38,835 nucleotides of DNA from an uncultured Clostridia bacterium (GCA_947627205.1 CANQVE010000021.1:1-38835), one strand, 5' to 3'; shown: positions 6,886 to 15,762, counted from the stretch's first letter. The notes: generated by a model not told the origin, from the sequence alone. Program-made: numbers and translations.

Positions 6886-7320
6886 TTACACCCCGAAATA
6901 TTTCTTCAAGTCAGGCACATACTGCCTTGATATAATGACTTTCTCGCCGTTTTTTAAGTGCGCTTCAAGTCTGCCGTTGAACATAGGGCTTAAATAATCT
7001 ATCATGTTCGTATTGACGACCTGCGCTTTTGAAATGCGAAGATACAGGTCGGATAATTCTTCTATTTCATACAGACGCTTTTTTATTTCCATAACGCTGT
7101 TTTCAAGATAGACAAAAACCCTGTTGTCCACGGCGTCAAAATAATACACGTCATCAGCCCTTACAGGCACAATATTTTCATGCTCATCTATACAGGTGAG
7201 CATATTTTTCCCGAGTTTTATTCTAGCGATGAGCTTTAATACGTCATCATCAAGACCGTGTGTGCGAATGAGGATCTCTTCTTCCTCGTTGTCCGCAATA
7301 TCTTCTATTATTATCTTCAT
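6886..7320 (-). CDS. LytTR-domain transcriptional regulator
   Basis: A 144-residue DNA-binding protein without a receiver domain. The LytTR domain spans about residues 40-143: VRADDVYYFDAVDNRVFVYL, then the LYEIEELSDLYLRISKAQVVN segment (the conserved F/L-x-R-x-x-K core) and IISRQYVPDLKKYFG. It follows the ABC permease by 3 bases and precedes a DUF3021 gene, a known pairing. It likely regulates its own operon through the direct repeats at 9160-9190. Confidence 0.9.
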   Translation of the reverse strand: MKIIIEDIADNEEEEILIRTHGLDDDVLKLIARIKLGKNMLTCIDEHENIVPVRADDVYYFDAVDNRVFVYLENSVMEIKKRLYEIEELSDLYLRISKAQVVNTNMIDYLSPMFNGRLEAHLKNGEKVIISRQYVPDLKKYFGV

Positions 7321-7324
7321 TTTT

Positions 7325-8221
7325 TCACCTATCGGTTTTTCGTTTTAATACGACCGCGCCAACCACTAAGAATATTATACCACATATAAGCAAAATTGCA
7401 AGCTCTGTCTGTGAATTTAAAACAAGATCTCCGAACGCTATTTTCACGCCCATTTCGTTTTCAAGCGCCTCGAAATATTCTTCGGACTTTCCCGAAAGCA
7501 ATGTATTTTGCGCTTCGTTTGTGAGAGACTGCCTTATAAGCGCCGTTCCGTGAAGCACGGGCAGGCATTTAAGGACCGATAATACTCCCTCGGGCAGACT
7601 TCCCGCAGGGAGATATATTCCGCCCAAAAATCCGCAAAGAGTTCCTATTGTCGTTCCAAAGCCCGAATATGCGTTTGTGTTTTTTATGAATACTGCGACA
7701 AGATAAAGCATTCCCGCATACATAAATGCGTTTGCCGATGCATATAAAACCGAAACGGCTATGTCTTTAAACGTTATGTCAAATCCCGTTATCGATGCAA
7801 TTATGACCGCTCCGAGCATTGTTACAACTGCAAAAGCCGAAGAACATATCCATGCCGCCGAAACATATCCCGCGGAGATTTTCCACCTTGCAACGGGCGA
7901 AGTATAAAAACTCTGAATTATGCCGTTTTCGGTATCGGCGATCATGGGTGAAAGTACGGTCAATACTACCATCAAGGAATTTACCGAAAGCACTCCTGCC
8001 ACAGTCCACCAGAATACATAAGCCTCGGCGTTTTTTGTTATTTCATCTGTTACGTTTTCGCCGAAAAAGGCTTCTGTAATTCCGCTTACGTTCATATCTC
8101 CCAGAAAGACAAGCATGACAGCAATTACAATTATCATTGTGAGCATTGACGAGAATACGGCGCTCCTGTTTCGCAGATATAATTTACAGTTTCTTTTTGT
8201 AAGCTCTATAACCTGTTTCAT
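7325..8221 (-). CDS. ABC-2 type transporter permease
   Basis: A 298-residue permease with six TM segments, the first at residues 20-42 after a basic NCKLYLRNRSAVF, the typical ABC-2 start, and an extracytoplasmic part after it containing FFGENVTDEITKNAE. The central DTENGIIQSFYTSPVARWKI loop is the ABC-2 coupling region. Its start overlaps the ATPase stop by 4 bases (ATGA). With the ATPase it would export a drug, peptide or lipid; the substrate cannot be told. Confidence 0.88.
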   Translation of the reverse strand: MKQVIELTKRNCKLYLRNRSAVFSSMLTMIIVIAVMLVFLGDMNVSGITEAFFGENVTDEITKNAEAYVFWWTVAGVLSVNSLMVVLTVLSPMIADTENGIIQSFYTSPVARWKISAGYVSAAWICSSAFAVVTMLGAVIIASITGFDITFKDIAVSVLYASANAFMYAGMLYLVAVFIKNTNAYSGFGTTIGTLCGFLGGIYLPAGSLPEGVLSVLKCLPVLHGTALIRQSLTNEAQNTLLSGKSEEYFEALENEMGVKIAFGDLVLNSQTELAILLICGIIFLVVGAVVLKRKTDR

Positions 8222-9099
8222 TTGTTTTCCTCCACCACACTTAAAAATACATCGTCAAGCGTTGCGCCTATAACCTCAAAACCCGTGATATGTTCCTTAT
8301 ATTTCTCAACTATAGGTAATGCCGAAAGCGTTCCTTTGACGTGTATTCTGACGCAGTTTAAATCTTTCTCTGCGTTTTCGTCACTGCCTATATCACAGCC
8401 GTTTTTCGGATAGAGAACAAGCGTATCCCGTGCATATTTTTCTTTAAGCTCAAACGGTGTGCCCTCTGCGATTTTTCTGCCTTTGTCAATGATTACGATC
8501 TTGTCGGCTCTTGACGCTTCCTCCATATAATGCGTGGTGAGGAATACGGTCATATCGGTGTTTTTGCGGAGCGTGTCAATAGTTTCCCACACATCTGCGC
8601 GGGTTGCGGGATCAAGTCCCGTTGTCGGCTCGTCAAGAAAAAGGAGCTTCGGCGAATGCATAAGCGCCGCCGCTATTTCACAGCGCCTTTTCATACCGCC
8701 CGAAAGTTTTTTATACTGTTTGTCAGTATAATCTTCCATGTTCAGAAGTCCGGCTATCTCGGACAATTTCTGCTTTATAGCCTTTTGGTATGTTGTATAA
8801 AGGTATGCCCGACTTATGAGATTTTCTTTTACCGTAAGCATATTATCAAGGCAATTCCCCTGATATACAACGCCTATCCTCTGTCTTATCTCCCGAACAT
8901 TATCGGCGGGATATCCGCACACAACGGCTTCTCCCGATGTGATAGCAAGCGACGTTGTGAGCATATTTATCGTCGTTGATTTGCCAGCGCCGTTTACTCC
9001 GAGGAATGCGAAAAACTCGCCTTTTCCTACATCTAAGTCCAGCCCGTAAACCGCTGTATTTTCGCCGTATTTCTTGCATAATTTTTTCGTGTGTATCAT
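8218..9099 (-). CDS. ABC transporter ATP-binding protein
   Basis: A 293-residue ATPase of the drug-export (DrrA/CcmA-like) type. Walker A GVNGAGKST at residues 34-42, signature LSGGMKRRCEIAAALM, Walker B LLFLDEPTTGLDP, and switch His in LTTHYMEEA are all intact. The C-terminal ~80 residues match the DrrA-type accessory part. I start it at MIHTKKL (ATG at 9099, preceded by AAAGGGGCGG) instead of the longer open frame to 9258, because the promoter lies at 9122-9150. It is the first gene of the ATPase-permease-LytTR-DUF3021 operon. Confidence 0.92.
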   Translation of the reverse strand: MIHTKKLCKKYGENTAVYGLDLDVGKGEFFAFLGVNGAGKSTTINMLTTSLAITSGEAVVCGYPADNVREIRQRIGVVYQGNCLDNMLTVKENLISRAYLYTTYQKAIKQKLSEIAGLLNMEDYTDKQYKKLSGGMKRRCEIAAALMHSPKLLFLDEPTTGLDPATRADVWETIDTLRKNTDMTVFLTTHYMEEASRADKIVIIDKGRKIAEGTPFELKEKYARDTLVLYPKNGCDIGSDENAEKDLNCVRIHVKGTLSALPIVEKYKEHITGFEVIGATLDDVFLSVVEENK

Positions 9100-9121
9100 A
9101 AATACCGCCCCTTTCGATATC

Positions 9122-9150
9122 ATGATAGCAGTATTTCTCCATCGGTGCAA
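9122..9150 (-). promoter_or_regulatory. Promoter of the LytTR-ABC operon
   Basis: Minus strand TTGCAC (9150-9145), 17-base spacer, TATCAT (9127-9122), about 22 bases before the ATPase start. The off-consensus -35 suits activation from the adjacent direct repeats. Confidence 0.65.
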
Positions 9151-9159
9151 GCAAAAAAC

Positions 9160-9190
9160 GGTAACCTGCGTTTTTTCGGGGGTAAGATGC
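9160..9190 (-). promoter_or_regulatory. Putative LytTR operator (direct repeat, 21-bp period)
   Basis: On the minus strand GCATCTTACC (9190-9181) is repeated as GCAGGTTACC (9169-9160), with starts 21 bases apart, i.e. two helical turns. The nearer copy ends 10 bases before the -35 element. LytTR regulators bind paired direct repeats of about 9-10 bases spaced this way, so this is the likely binding site for the operon's own regulator. Confidence 0.55.
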
Positions 9191-9366
9191 AAAAATAAAC
9201 CTGTTATGTTTAAAAACGGATAAAAACCGCGCAGGTCTGCTCGGCGATATACTTGCAAACCGAATAAAAATGTTAAAAGTTAAACCGCAGAAAATTCCGA
9301 CCTCACAGGGTTTTAAATAACTTTCTGCCGTTAAGTCATATAATGCTCAAAAAGTGAAAAATACTG

Positions 9367-9395
9367 TTGACAAGTCAGCCGGGCAATGTTATAAT
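9367..9395 (+). promoter_or_regulatory. Sigma-A promoter of the FtsX-type permease gene
   Basis: TTGACA at 9367-9372, 17-base spacer, TATAAT at 9390-9395. The 9191-9366 stretch before it holds no gene; it contains AT-rich sequence with two GTTAAA motifs ten bases apart. Confidence 0.8.
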
Positions 9396-9436
9396 TTAAT
9401 TGCAATCTTACTATTAAAAGGAGCAAACGTTATACT

Positions 9437-12115
9437 ATGATACCGTACATACTATTAAAATATTGGAGAAAGCACATCAAAAGCGCTCTTGCAATGCTCT
9501 TTGCAGGGGTGCTGCTTGCAGCTGTCGTTTTCATAGGACTTACAATTATAAGAGAAGATCGCCTGGAGGTTGCTCACTCGACTTTTGACAGAGACGGTCA
9601 TTCCGAGGTTTTTATAGTCGACTCAAATGATGAAGTGCTTCAAAAAGTCACCGAAGGAAAGACGGGATATAATTACGGCTTTATGCAGGTTTACGGTGAA
9701 TTTGACGGGTTTGCTTACGGCACTATTGAAGATGAACACGACATTTTGCATATCCCGCTTACGGAAGGAAGAATGCCCGAAACAGCAGACGAGATAGCCG
9801 CCGACAAAGGCGTGCTTGACAAACTTTACTGGGCAGGAAAATGCGGAGATACTATTGAACTTGACGGTAAGACATATACCGTTGTCGGAATAATTGACGA
9901 GATATACGGAAAAGATAGAGATTTGTCTTCAATTCAATATCCGGAAGGACTGATTTATAAGATACCGCTTATATTTGTCGGAAAATACGAAGGCGAACCG
10001 CTTTACCGCATAGATATGCTCAACAATTTTCTTGACCTGAACGTAAGTGAAGACGCTTACTACGAACAAAAAGACAAGTATGAGGAACTTCTCAGAGAGT
10101 ATGAGAATAATAATACGATAGGCTGGTACAGAGTATACAGCGAGCGAGAATCATTATTCTTCTATGGTATTATATTTGTCAACTTCTTTATGAATATTGC
10201 GATTATAGGAGCAATAATCGCGGCACTGTCGGTATTTTCAATACTTCGCAGTATTTTTTCCGAGCGAAAAAGCAGGATTGAGATATTAAAACGAATAGGC
10301 ATGAGCAGGCGCAGAATTGCAATTATGTATGCGGTTGAATGTGCGATGTTTGCAGTGATACAGACAATTTTAGGAATTGCGTTCGGATTTTTGGCGTATG
10401 AGGGCGTATTTAAATTCAGAACAGAAGTTCTTGAACAAAAAATTTACAGCGGTATTACAGACCTGTGGTTTGTCATCAGCACAACGCTTGATCCGTTTTT
10501 GTGTTCCGCAGTTATTTCGGTAACAGTAGTTGTTTTAGCGTACTTACTCTGTATCATAACGGATAAAATTCATTACAGCGCTCCGGATAAAAACACCGAA
10601 CCCCGCCCGCTTTCAAAATGCTTCAAGCAGATTTTCAGCCATAAAACAGTTACGGCAACTCAAATCGCGGCGCTTACTCTAATCTGTTTTTCCGTTATCG
10701 AGGGATATCTTTATTATACCGACAACGGAAAATCATTACCGGACAACGGACTCGTTATTTATATCCCACCGAGTTGGAGTTTTAAGGCTAACGGTCTTGA
10801 TATGGAAGATAATAATATCGCCGAGTATTATTCAAGCGACGAGCCGACCGTAAACTATATCGGAGAAGCCGAACCGCTTTTCCCTTTTATTGTTGATAAT
10901 TTCAGCGCGGGAATTGACGATAACACTGCGAATACCTTGCCCGAATACACATTTTCTTTCGGAAATCTCCCGCAGACTTTAATGTCCAGTGAAAAACGAA
11001 ATTTCCGTTATATAAACGAAATCGACACCGCATCCGAATCTTTTAGGCAAGGACTGCTTGCATTAAGCAGTGAACAACATCAGAACTTTTTTGACGAAGG
11101 ACAGCTTGGCTCAAAATATTTGTACAAAACGGAAACAAGGCTGACAACTTCAAGGGTTATCAAAAGCCTTTCGGGAAATGTGACAGAGGGTGAACTTAAC
11201 ATTGAAAAGCTGAACAGCGGAGAAGAAATTGTTGTCGCATATCAGGGCATAAGACCGCCGTTTGAAATAGGCGAGACCATTTCTCTCAATTCAATTTCCG
11301 CAGGTGCAACAGGTTACGGAGTGGGAGAAATCTCCTCGGCTGAAGTGAAAATAGGTGCGCTTGTGAAGATACCTCGCGACTATAATAAAATAATAAATTC
11401 CATTGTTCGCAGCGAAAAAGAGGACTACAATTTTCTGACGACAGCAACAGGCGCTGAAAGTATGGGTTTCCCCTGCGCAAAATATACGAAAATCTACACA
11501 ACAGAGCCTATGGATGGCGGTCTGATACCAAGTTCGGCAAAGATGACAATGAAGTCGCTGGCGATAATGCAGCATGATTATCTTATTAATCAGTTGGTAA
11601 AATACAGCGGTTCAATTGCAATTTTACTTGTTATGTCATTGCTCGGATTTGCGGCTTATTTCAACGGCATAGGAATGAAGATAAGGCAGAAGAAATACGA
11701 GATTTCGGTATTAAGGGCAGTCGGAACAAATCTTAAAGAGCTTAAGAAAAAACTGCTTTTGGAGAGTATGAAAATCCCGCTTATTTCCATTGCTGCGGCG
11801 TATGTCTTAATAAAAATTCTCCAGCTTTCCGGCTGGATTTCATACAATATATTTGGCTGGTATGAACAAAACTTTATGATGAATCATCCCGAGCCGCCTC
11901 CCGAATTGATAAGCAACGTATTCCACACATTTTCAGATTTTGCACATGAACAATTATTTGTCAGCGGGCTTATGTGGGAGCCGAATGCAGAGATACCTAT
12001 GCTGATCTTATTCGCGGTGTTATGCGCGGTGACATTCCTGCTTACGGTGGTTGCGCTGAGGAAATTCAAGAGCAATATCGCGGGCGATTTGAGCGAGGGG
12101 AGGACAAGGCAATAA
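9437..12115 (+). CDS. Large FtsX-type ABC permease
   Basis: An 892-residue permease of the MacB/FtsX superfamily. There is an N-terminal TM (about residues 14-36), a large extracytoplasmic domain (40-235), three TMs (about 240-385) and a fourth near 405-425. A second extracytoplasmic domain (430-710) is followed by TMs near 715-735, 770-790 and 850-870. The two FtsX-type cytosolic motifs KSRIEILKRIGMSRRRI and KYEISVLRAVGTNLKEL are clear. Such proteins work with an ATPase in lipoprotein handling, peptide export or mechanotransduction. No ATPase is encoded next to it in the same direction. The Shine-Dalgarno (AAAAGGAG) is unusually far, 13 bases from ATG, with no nearer start. Confidence 0.87.
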   Translation: MIPYILLKYWRKHIKSALAMLFAGVLLAAVVFIGLTIIREDRLEVAHSTFDRDGHSEVFIVDSNDEVLQKVTEGKTGYNYGFMQVYGEFDGFAYGTIEDEHDILHIPLTEGRMPETADEIAADKGVLDKLYWAGKCGDTIELDGKTYTVVGIIDEIYGKDRDLSSIQYPEGLIYKIPLIFVGKYEGEPLYRIDMLNNFLDLNVSEDAYYEQKDKYEELLREYENNNTIGWYRVYSERESLFFYGIIFVNFFMNIAIIGAIIAALSVFSILRSIFSERKSRIEILKRIGMSRRRIAIMYAVECAMFAVIQTILGIAFGFLAYEGVFKFRTEVLEQKIYSGITDLWFVISTTLDPFLCSAVISVTVVVLAYLLCIITDKIHYSAPDKNTEPRPLSKCFKQIFSHKTVTATQIAALTLICFSVIEGYLYYTDNGKSLPDNGLVIYIPPSWSFKANGLDMEDNNIAEYYSSDEPTVNYIGEAEPLFPFIVDNFSAGIDDNTANTLPEYTFSFGNLPQTLMSSEKRNFRYINEIDTASESFRQGLLALSSEQHQNFFDEGQLGSKYLYKTETRLTTSRVIKSLSGNVTEGELNIEKLNSGEEIVVAYQGIRPPFEIGETISLNSISAGATGYGVGEISSAEVKIGALVKIPRDYNKIINSIVRSEKEDYNFLTTATGAESMGFPCAKYTKIYTTEPMDGGLIPSSAKMTMKSLAIMQHDYLINQLVKYSGSIAILLVMSLLGFAAYFNGIGMKIRQKKYEISVLRAVGTNLKELKKKLLLESMKIPLISIAAAYVLIKILQLSGWISYNIFGWYEQNFMMNHPEPPPELISNVFHTFSDFAHEQLFVSGLMWEPNAEIPMLILFAVLCAVTFLLTVVALRKFKSNIAGDLSEGRTRQ

Positions 12116-12166
12116 TAAACTGAGGACGATCGATATTCATAAATAACTATATACTGACAAAATAAG

Positions 12167-12200
12167 GCCCCGCATTGTTAAACGCGGGGCTTTTAAATTT
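12167..12200 (+). terminator. Terminator of the FtsX-type permease gene
   Basis: GCCCCGC (12167-12173) pairs with GCGGGGC (12184-12190), followed by TTTTAAATTT. Confidence 0.8.
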
Positions 12201-12229
12201 GTTGGCTGTTTTATTTATTTGTTCAAGAC

Positions 12230-12655
12230 TCAAGCATTTGGTTCAACTTTTATTTCAACCAGACACGGTTCGGAGAATACACTGCTTATTGTAAGATCTT
12301 CGGTTATCTCTATCCATTCATCTTCCTTTTTGTAATACCACTTTCCCTGCTTGCCATATCTGTGATTTTTAACATTTTCTAAAAAGTTGTCGCTTACATC
12401 AGTGAGTGTATCGCTCGCTTTCTTATAAATCACGACAAACAGATCATCTGTTTGCCAAACGCCGTTTGCATAGCCGTATGATGAAACCATATAACTGCTG
12501 TAAATATTCTTATCAGTTTCAGCATAGATTTCTGTCTGCTCGTAAAACTCGTAATATTCACCATTATCGGTCAAGTATACTCATGCGGATTGCCTGTTAT
12601 GGTGAATTTTAATCTTCTACACAGGGACATTATTGGCACTTATTGATATTGCATC
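12230..12655 (-). pseudogene. Frameshifted remnant of an unknown protein
   Basis: An open frame at 12574-12230 encodes 114 residues (from TDNGEYYEFYEQTEIYAE to LVEIKVEPNA). It has no ATG and no ribosome binding site at its beginning. Just upstream, other frames give KFTITGNPHEYT and, before that, NTDAISISANNVPV, which join naturally to it if two single-base shifts and a stop are allowed. The gene therefore looks like a decayed ORF with the 5' part missing. I recognise no family; the composition (many Tyr and Glu) suggests a small secreted or lipoprotein domain. Confidence 0.55.
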
Positions 12656-12667
12656 TGTATTTTGAGT

Positions 12668-12874
12668 TTACCAATCGATAACTTTTTCAACAAATTTTGG
12701 CGTGATCATATCTGGAATATCAAACGGCAACAAATATCTGTTCCAGATTCCACTTGTCCGTTTTGTTTGAAATATTCTGCCCTTGCTAATCACATAGGGA
12801 ATCTTTCTTGTCTGAAGCGGACAAGATAAAACCCAATATTTATCATCTGATACTATTTTCCAAGTGTTTTTTAT
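12668..12874 (-). pseudogene. C-terminal fragment of an unknown protein
   Basis: The minus strand is open from 12874 to the TAA at 12668 and reads IKNTWKIVSDDKYWVLSCPL, then RKIPYVISKGRIFQ and a tail DMITPKFVEKVIDW. The stretch is protein-like but has an in-frame stop right before it and no initiation codon near the beginning, so it is a 5'-truncated gene. It ends 13 bases before the next remnant. No family recognised. Confidence 0.45.
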
Positions 12875-12900
12875 TTATAGGTACTGTAAAACGGCAGGGC

Positions 12901-12933
12901 GATGACAGTATACAGGGTATAGTGTACAGTGTA
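12901..12933. repeat. TACAGTGTACAG-type dispersed repeat
   Basis: A run of short motifs (GACAGTATACAGGGTATAGTG and onward GTACAG units) related to 3255-3292 and 13076-13132; noncoding. Confidence 0.45.
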
Positions 12934-13075
12934 CAGCTTTGGTGTCCGCTTCGCGGACAATATTAGATTGTTATCGGGCTGAAACGTTTTGGAGCGTTAC
13001 CGTAAAAGTTATGCTCGTGTGCTGTTTGGCTAAAAACAATCTAAATCATATCCGCGTAAGCGGATACCATAACTG
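12934..13075. repeat. MITE-like element with 40-bp imperfect inverted ends
   Basis: The left arm 12934-12972 and the reverse complement of the right arm 13035-13075 align along nearly their whole length. Each reads CAGYTWTGGTRTCCGCTT, then CGCGGA, a short variable stretch, and TTAGATTGTT. Each arm itself contains a small hairpin (TCCGC/GCGGA). The core of about 62 bases is noncoding. The element totals about 142 bp and no clear target duplication was found; its flanks are TACAG-type repeats. It may be a nonautonomous element or a large RNA hairpin. Confidence 0.55.
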
Positions 13076-13128
13076 ACTACTGTACCCAGCGTTGTACGCG
13101 AAGCGTTCAATGCGTACACTGTCAACTG
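13076..13128. repeat. TGTACAC/TTGACAGTTGACAG-type repeat
   Basis: CTGTACCCAGCGTTGTACGC and CGTACACTGTCAACTGTCAA resemble 3255-3292 and 12901-12933. It includes a GTACGCgaAGCGTTC hairpin-like stretch and abuts the 3' end of the MORN-protein gene. Confidence 0.45.
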
Positions 13129-15624
13129 TCAACGCGCTTGTCCGTTTACATACTGTCTGTTAGTGCGGACGGAGCCGTCGCTGTTATAGTAAACATACGT
13201 TCCGTTATAGAGCTTATCGCCCTTAAAGGTGCCCTCTTCTACTATTCGGGTATGGTCGGTATTCTCGGTTGTCTTAATGCCCTCGCCGTTCATTGCGCCG
13301 TTTGAATATTCTCCCTCGTAAACAAAGGTCGAGCCTCTCGAATAATTATATGTCAGCTTTACGACTCCGTTTGCGTCGCCGTTTACAAACGGTCCCTCTA
13401 TAACGCTCTTATGACCGCTCTTGTAGTTTATCGTTCTCTTTCCTGTGCAGGTGAACTGTCCGTCTACAAAATCGCCCTCGTAAATATAAACGTTTCCGCT
13501 GTAGTAGGTTACTGTCCTTTTGCCCGTTCCTACAAGATTTCCTTTCACAAAAACACCGCTGTCTTCGGTTATATTGCCGTCGGAATAAAAGGTAGTTTTA
13601 GTGCCGTTTCCGTTCATATTGCCGTCTTTGTATCCGCCCTCGTATTCAAACGACGTTCCGTCAGCAAACGTATAGCTCATTTTTATATTGCCGTCGGGTT
13701 TGCTGTCTGCAAATTCGCCCTCTATAACGCTTATATCGCCGTTTCCGTAGCGAGTTGTCATTTTTCCGGTGCCCGTCATTTTTCCGTCAGCAAATTCGCC
13801 GTCATAGCTCATTCCGTCTATTCCCGTAAATTTGCCTTTTCCGTTCTTAATGTCATTTGTCCATTCGCCCTTGTAGACATTTCCGTTTGAATAGGTCATT
13901 GTACCGAAACCGTTTCTAAGTCCGTCCGTAAGATCGCCGACATAAACGCCGTCATCATAATTTTTCATGATGTTTCTGCCTGTCTCTACACCTGTGATTG
14001 ACGCAAGACTTCCGTCAGGACTGTATCTGAATGTCACAGGATCCGAATATATCTCAACATTTCCCGATTTGCTCACCGAGATAAGTCTGAAATAACTGTC
14101 CTCTGTCGGCTCAAAGCCTTTTAAACATATTCCGTTTTTGCCGTCGGCATAATAATATTCGGAAGCCTCTGTAAGAGTTCCGTTCATTTTCATAAACAGA
14201 ACATCATCTGCACTACCATTCCATGTTATCAGAATGCCGTCTTTTTTCTCTGCTTTTACTTCTGCGGGCGAAGCAGGTTTTCCTGCGGGTGTGTCCGCAA
14301 GAACTGTCATTTTTTTCCATTCGGAATTTTCCGTAATACCGTTTTTCTCGGATAAAGTGCGCAGTTTCAGATCCGCAGACTTTGCTCCCGCGGGAATTGT
14401 AACATACATCTGCGTTTCGTCGGAAATGCCTATTGAAACTATATTGTTCTGACTGCTGACTATATATTCATAGCCCTTTGCGTTTTCGACAGCCGTCCAT
14501 TCAAGCCTTACCGTGCCGCTTCCGGTGCCTGTAATTTTAATTTCGGGAGCGGATATGCTGTCAGAAAAACATCCGTAGTCGTCTTTTGACGCTTCGGGAA
14601 GCAGGTCGCCGAATTCGTCCGAATAAACATGAGCGTCTGTATTATCGTCAATGAACGAAAAATAATCCGTACCCGCGCCTATATAACTTTCGCTTATGCT
14701 GTCGCCAAAGTCGTTAAGGCACACGTCAACATAATAATAATTTCCGTCGTCAAATTTTACGACATTCCAGACATAGCCGTCGCTCTGAGCGGTATAGGCG
14801 TTTATTTCCAGAGCGTTTGACATCGCGCAGAAAGCAAGAGCATAGCCCATGCAGACAGAATTTCCCGAATTTAAAACGGAATAAGCCGAGCGATATTCTT
14901 CGTTTTCTTCATCAGCTGCATACGCGGTATTTTCACAGATCTTACGATTTATTGCGCGTATCTTTCCGAGCGTAGTCGTTTCATTTCCGCATTCGGCTGT
15001 CCAGCTCTCGAGCTTTGCAAAAAGCTCGTTTGCGGTTTTCGCGGGATCGGAAATGCCGTCCATAAATCCGCTCAAATGGAAATAAATGTTCTCAGGCGAA
15101 TATAAAAGTGAATTGTTTAAAAAGAAGTATTGGGGATTGTTCAGTCTGAACCAAAAGGCTACGTTTGCCGCGTCCTCGGCTTTTAGACCGAGGTCGGAAT
15201 ATTTCGCGCCTTTAAGCACTTTTTTATCTGAAAACTCCGCGGCTTCATACATAGAGTTTTTTAAATAATCCGAGCAGACCTTGTCGAGCCTGTCATAAAA
15301 AGAAGCCTCGGCAGATGTGAGCTTGTCCTTTGTCTCGGCGCAGGAATAAACGCTCCACTCGCGTTCTTCAATTTTAGTTTCACCTTTGAAAGAAAGCCCT
15401 TTGAGAGTTTTATCAAGCTCCGACGCTTCTTCATTGGTTATTGAAGACACAACTCCGCCCACGGTATCTTCGGAAAGTTCGGGCGTTTCTTTTTTGTTGT
15501 CAGCCGTATTTTCGAGAACAACTTCTTTTACCTCATCGGGGCTGATTTGTTCTTCGGTATTTGTACAGCCACTGAGCAGTGCGGCGCATAATGTCACGGC
15601 AATTGCCGTTTTTTTCATTTTCAT
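13129..15624 (-). CDS. Lipoprotein: transglutaminase-like, Fn3-like and MORN repeats
   Basis: An 831-residue secreted lipoprotein. The signal MKMKKTAIAVTLCAALLSGC has a lipobox at Cys20. A transglutaminase-like domain (about 215-330) has its Cys in NSVCMGYA (C258) and Asp in YYYVDVC (D300), but GYVWN replaces the usual GHAWN, so the catalytic His is Tyr284. An Fn3-like segment follows (about 370-470). From about residue 560 to the end come roughly ten MORN repeats (YxGxFxxGxxxGxG types such as YKGEWTNDIKNGKGKF). I start at 15624 because AAAGGG lies 8 bases upstream and the lipobox is then correctly placed. It is probably a surface protein with a non-catalytic, peptide-binding transglutaminase fold. 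Confidence 0.85.
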   Translation of the reverse strand: MKMKKTAIAVTLCAALLSGCTNTEEQISPDEVKEVVLENTADNKKETPELSEDTVGGVVSSITNEEASELDKTLKGLSFKGETKIEEREWSVYSCAETKDKLTSAEASFYDRLDKVCSDYLKNSMYEAAEFSDKKVLKGAKYSDLGLKAEDAANVAFWFRLNNPQYFFLNNSLLYSPENIYFHLSGFMDGISDPAKTANELFAKLESWTAECGNETTTLGKIRAINRKICENTAYAADEENEEYRSAYSVLNSGNSVCMGYALAFCAMSNALEINAYTAQSDGYVWNVVKFDDGNYYYVDVCLNDFGDSISESYIGAGTDYFSFIDDNTDAHVYSDEFGDLLPEASKDDYGCFSDSISAPEIKITGTGSGTVRLEWTAVENAKGYEYIVSSQNNIVSIGISDETQMYVTIPAGAKSADLKLRTLSEKNGITENSEWKKMTVLADTPAGKPASPAEVKAEKKDGILITWNGSADDVLFMKMNGTLTEASEYYYADGKNGICLKGFEPTEDSYFRLISVSKSGNVEIYSDPVTFRYSPDGSLASITGVETGRNIMKNYDDGVYVGDLTDGLRNGFGTMTYSNGNVYKGEWTNDIKNGKGKFTGIDGMSYDGEFADGKMTGTGKMTTRYGNGDISVIEGEFADSKPDGNIKMSYTFADGTSFEYEGGYKDGNMNGNGTKTTFYSDGNITEDSGVFVKGNLVGTGKRTVTYYSGNVYIYEGDFVDGQFTCTGKRTINYKSGHKSVIEGPFVNGDANGVVKLTYNYSRGSTFVYEGEYSNGAMNGEGIKTTENTDHTRIVEEGTFKGDKLYNGTYVYYNSDGSVRTNRQYVNGQAR

Positions 15625-15694
15625 TTTCTGATCCCTTTCTTTTCTGATTGTTGTGATAATGATAAAAAATAATATTGCTAAGAACATCTTATAC

Positions 15695-15723
15695 ATTGTA
15701 TCACAACCGGCGTTTTTTGTCAA
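15695..15723 (-). promoter_or_regulatory. Promoter of the MORN lipoprotein gene
   Basis: Minus strand TTGACA (15723-15718), 17-base spacer, TACAAT (15700-15695), about 70 bases before the start codon. Confidence 0.7.
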
Positions 15724-15762
15724 TATGCCGAATGCTGTGTACACAAAAATTTCATAAAACTA

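Noticed and set aside
8530-8979. 149-residue plus-strand open frame
   Set aside because: Lies wholly antisense to the clear ABC ATPase gene, with no family match or ribosome binding site; a shadow frame.
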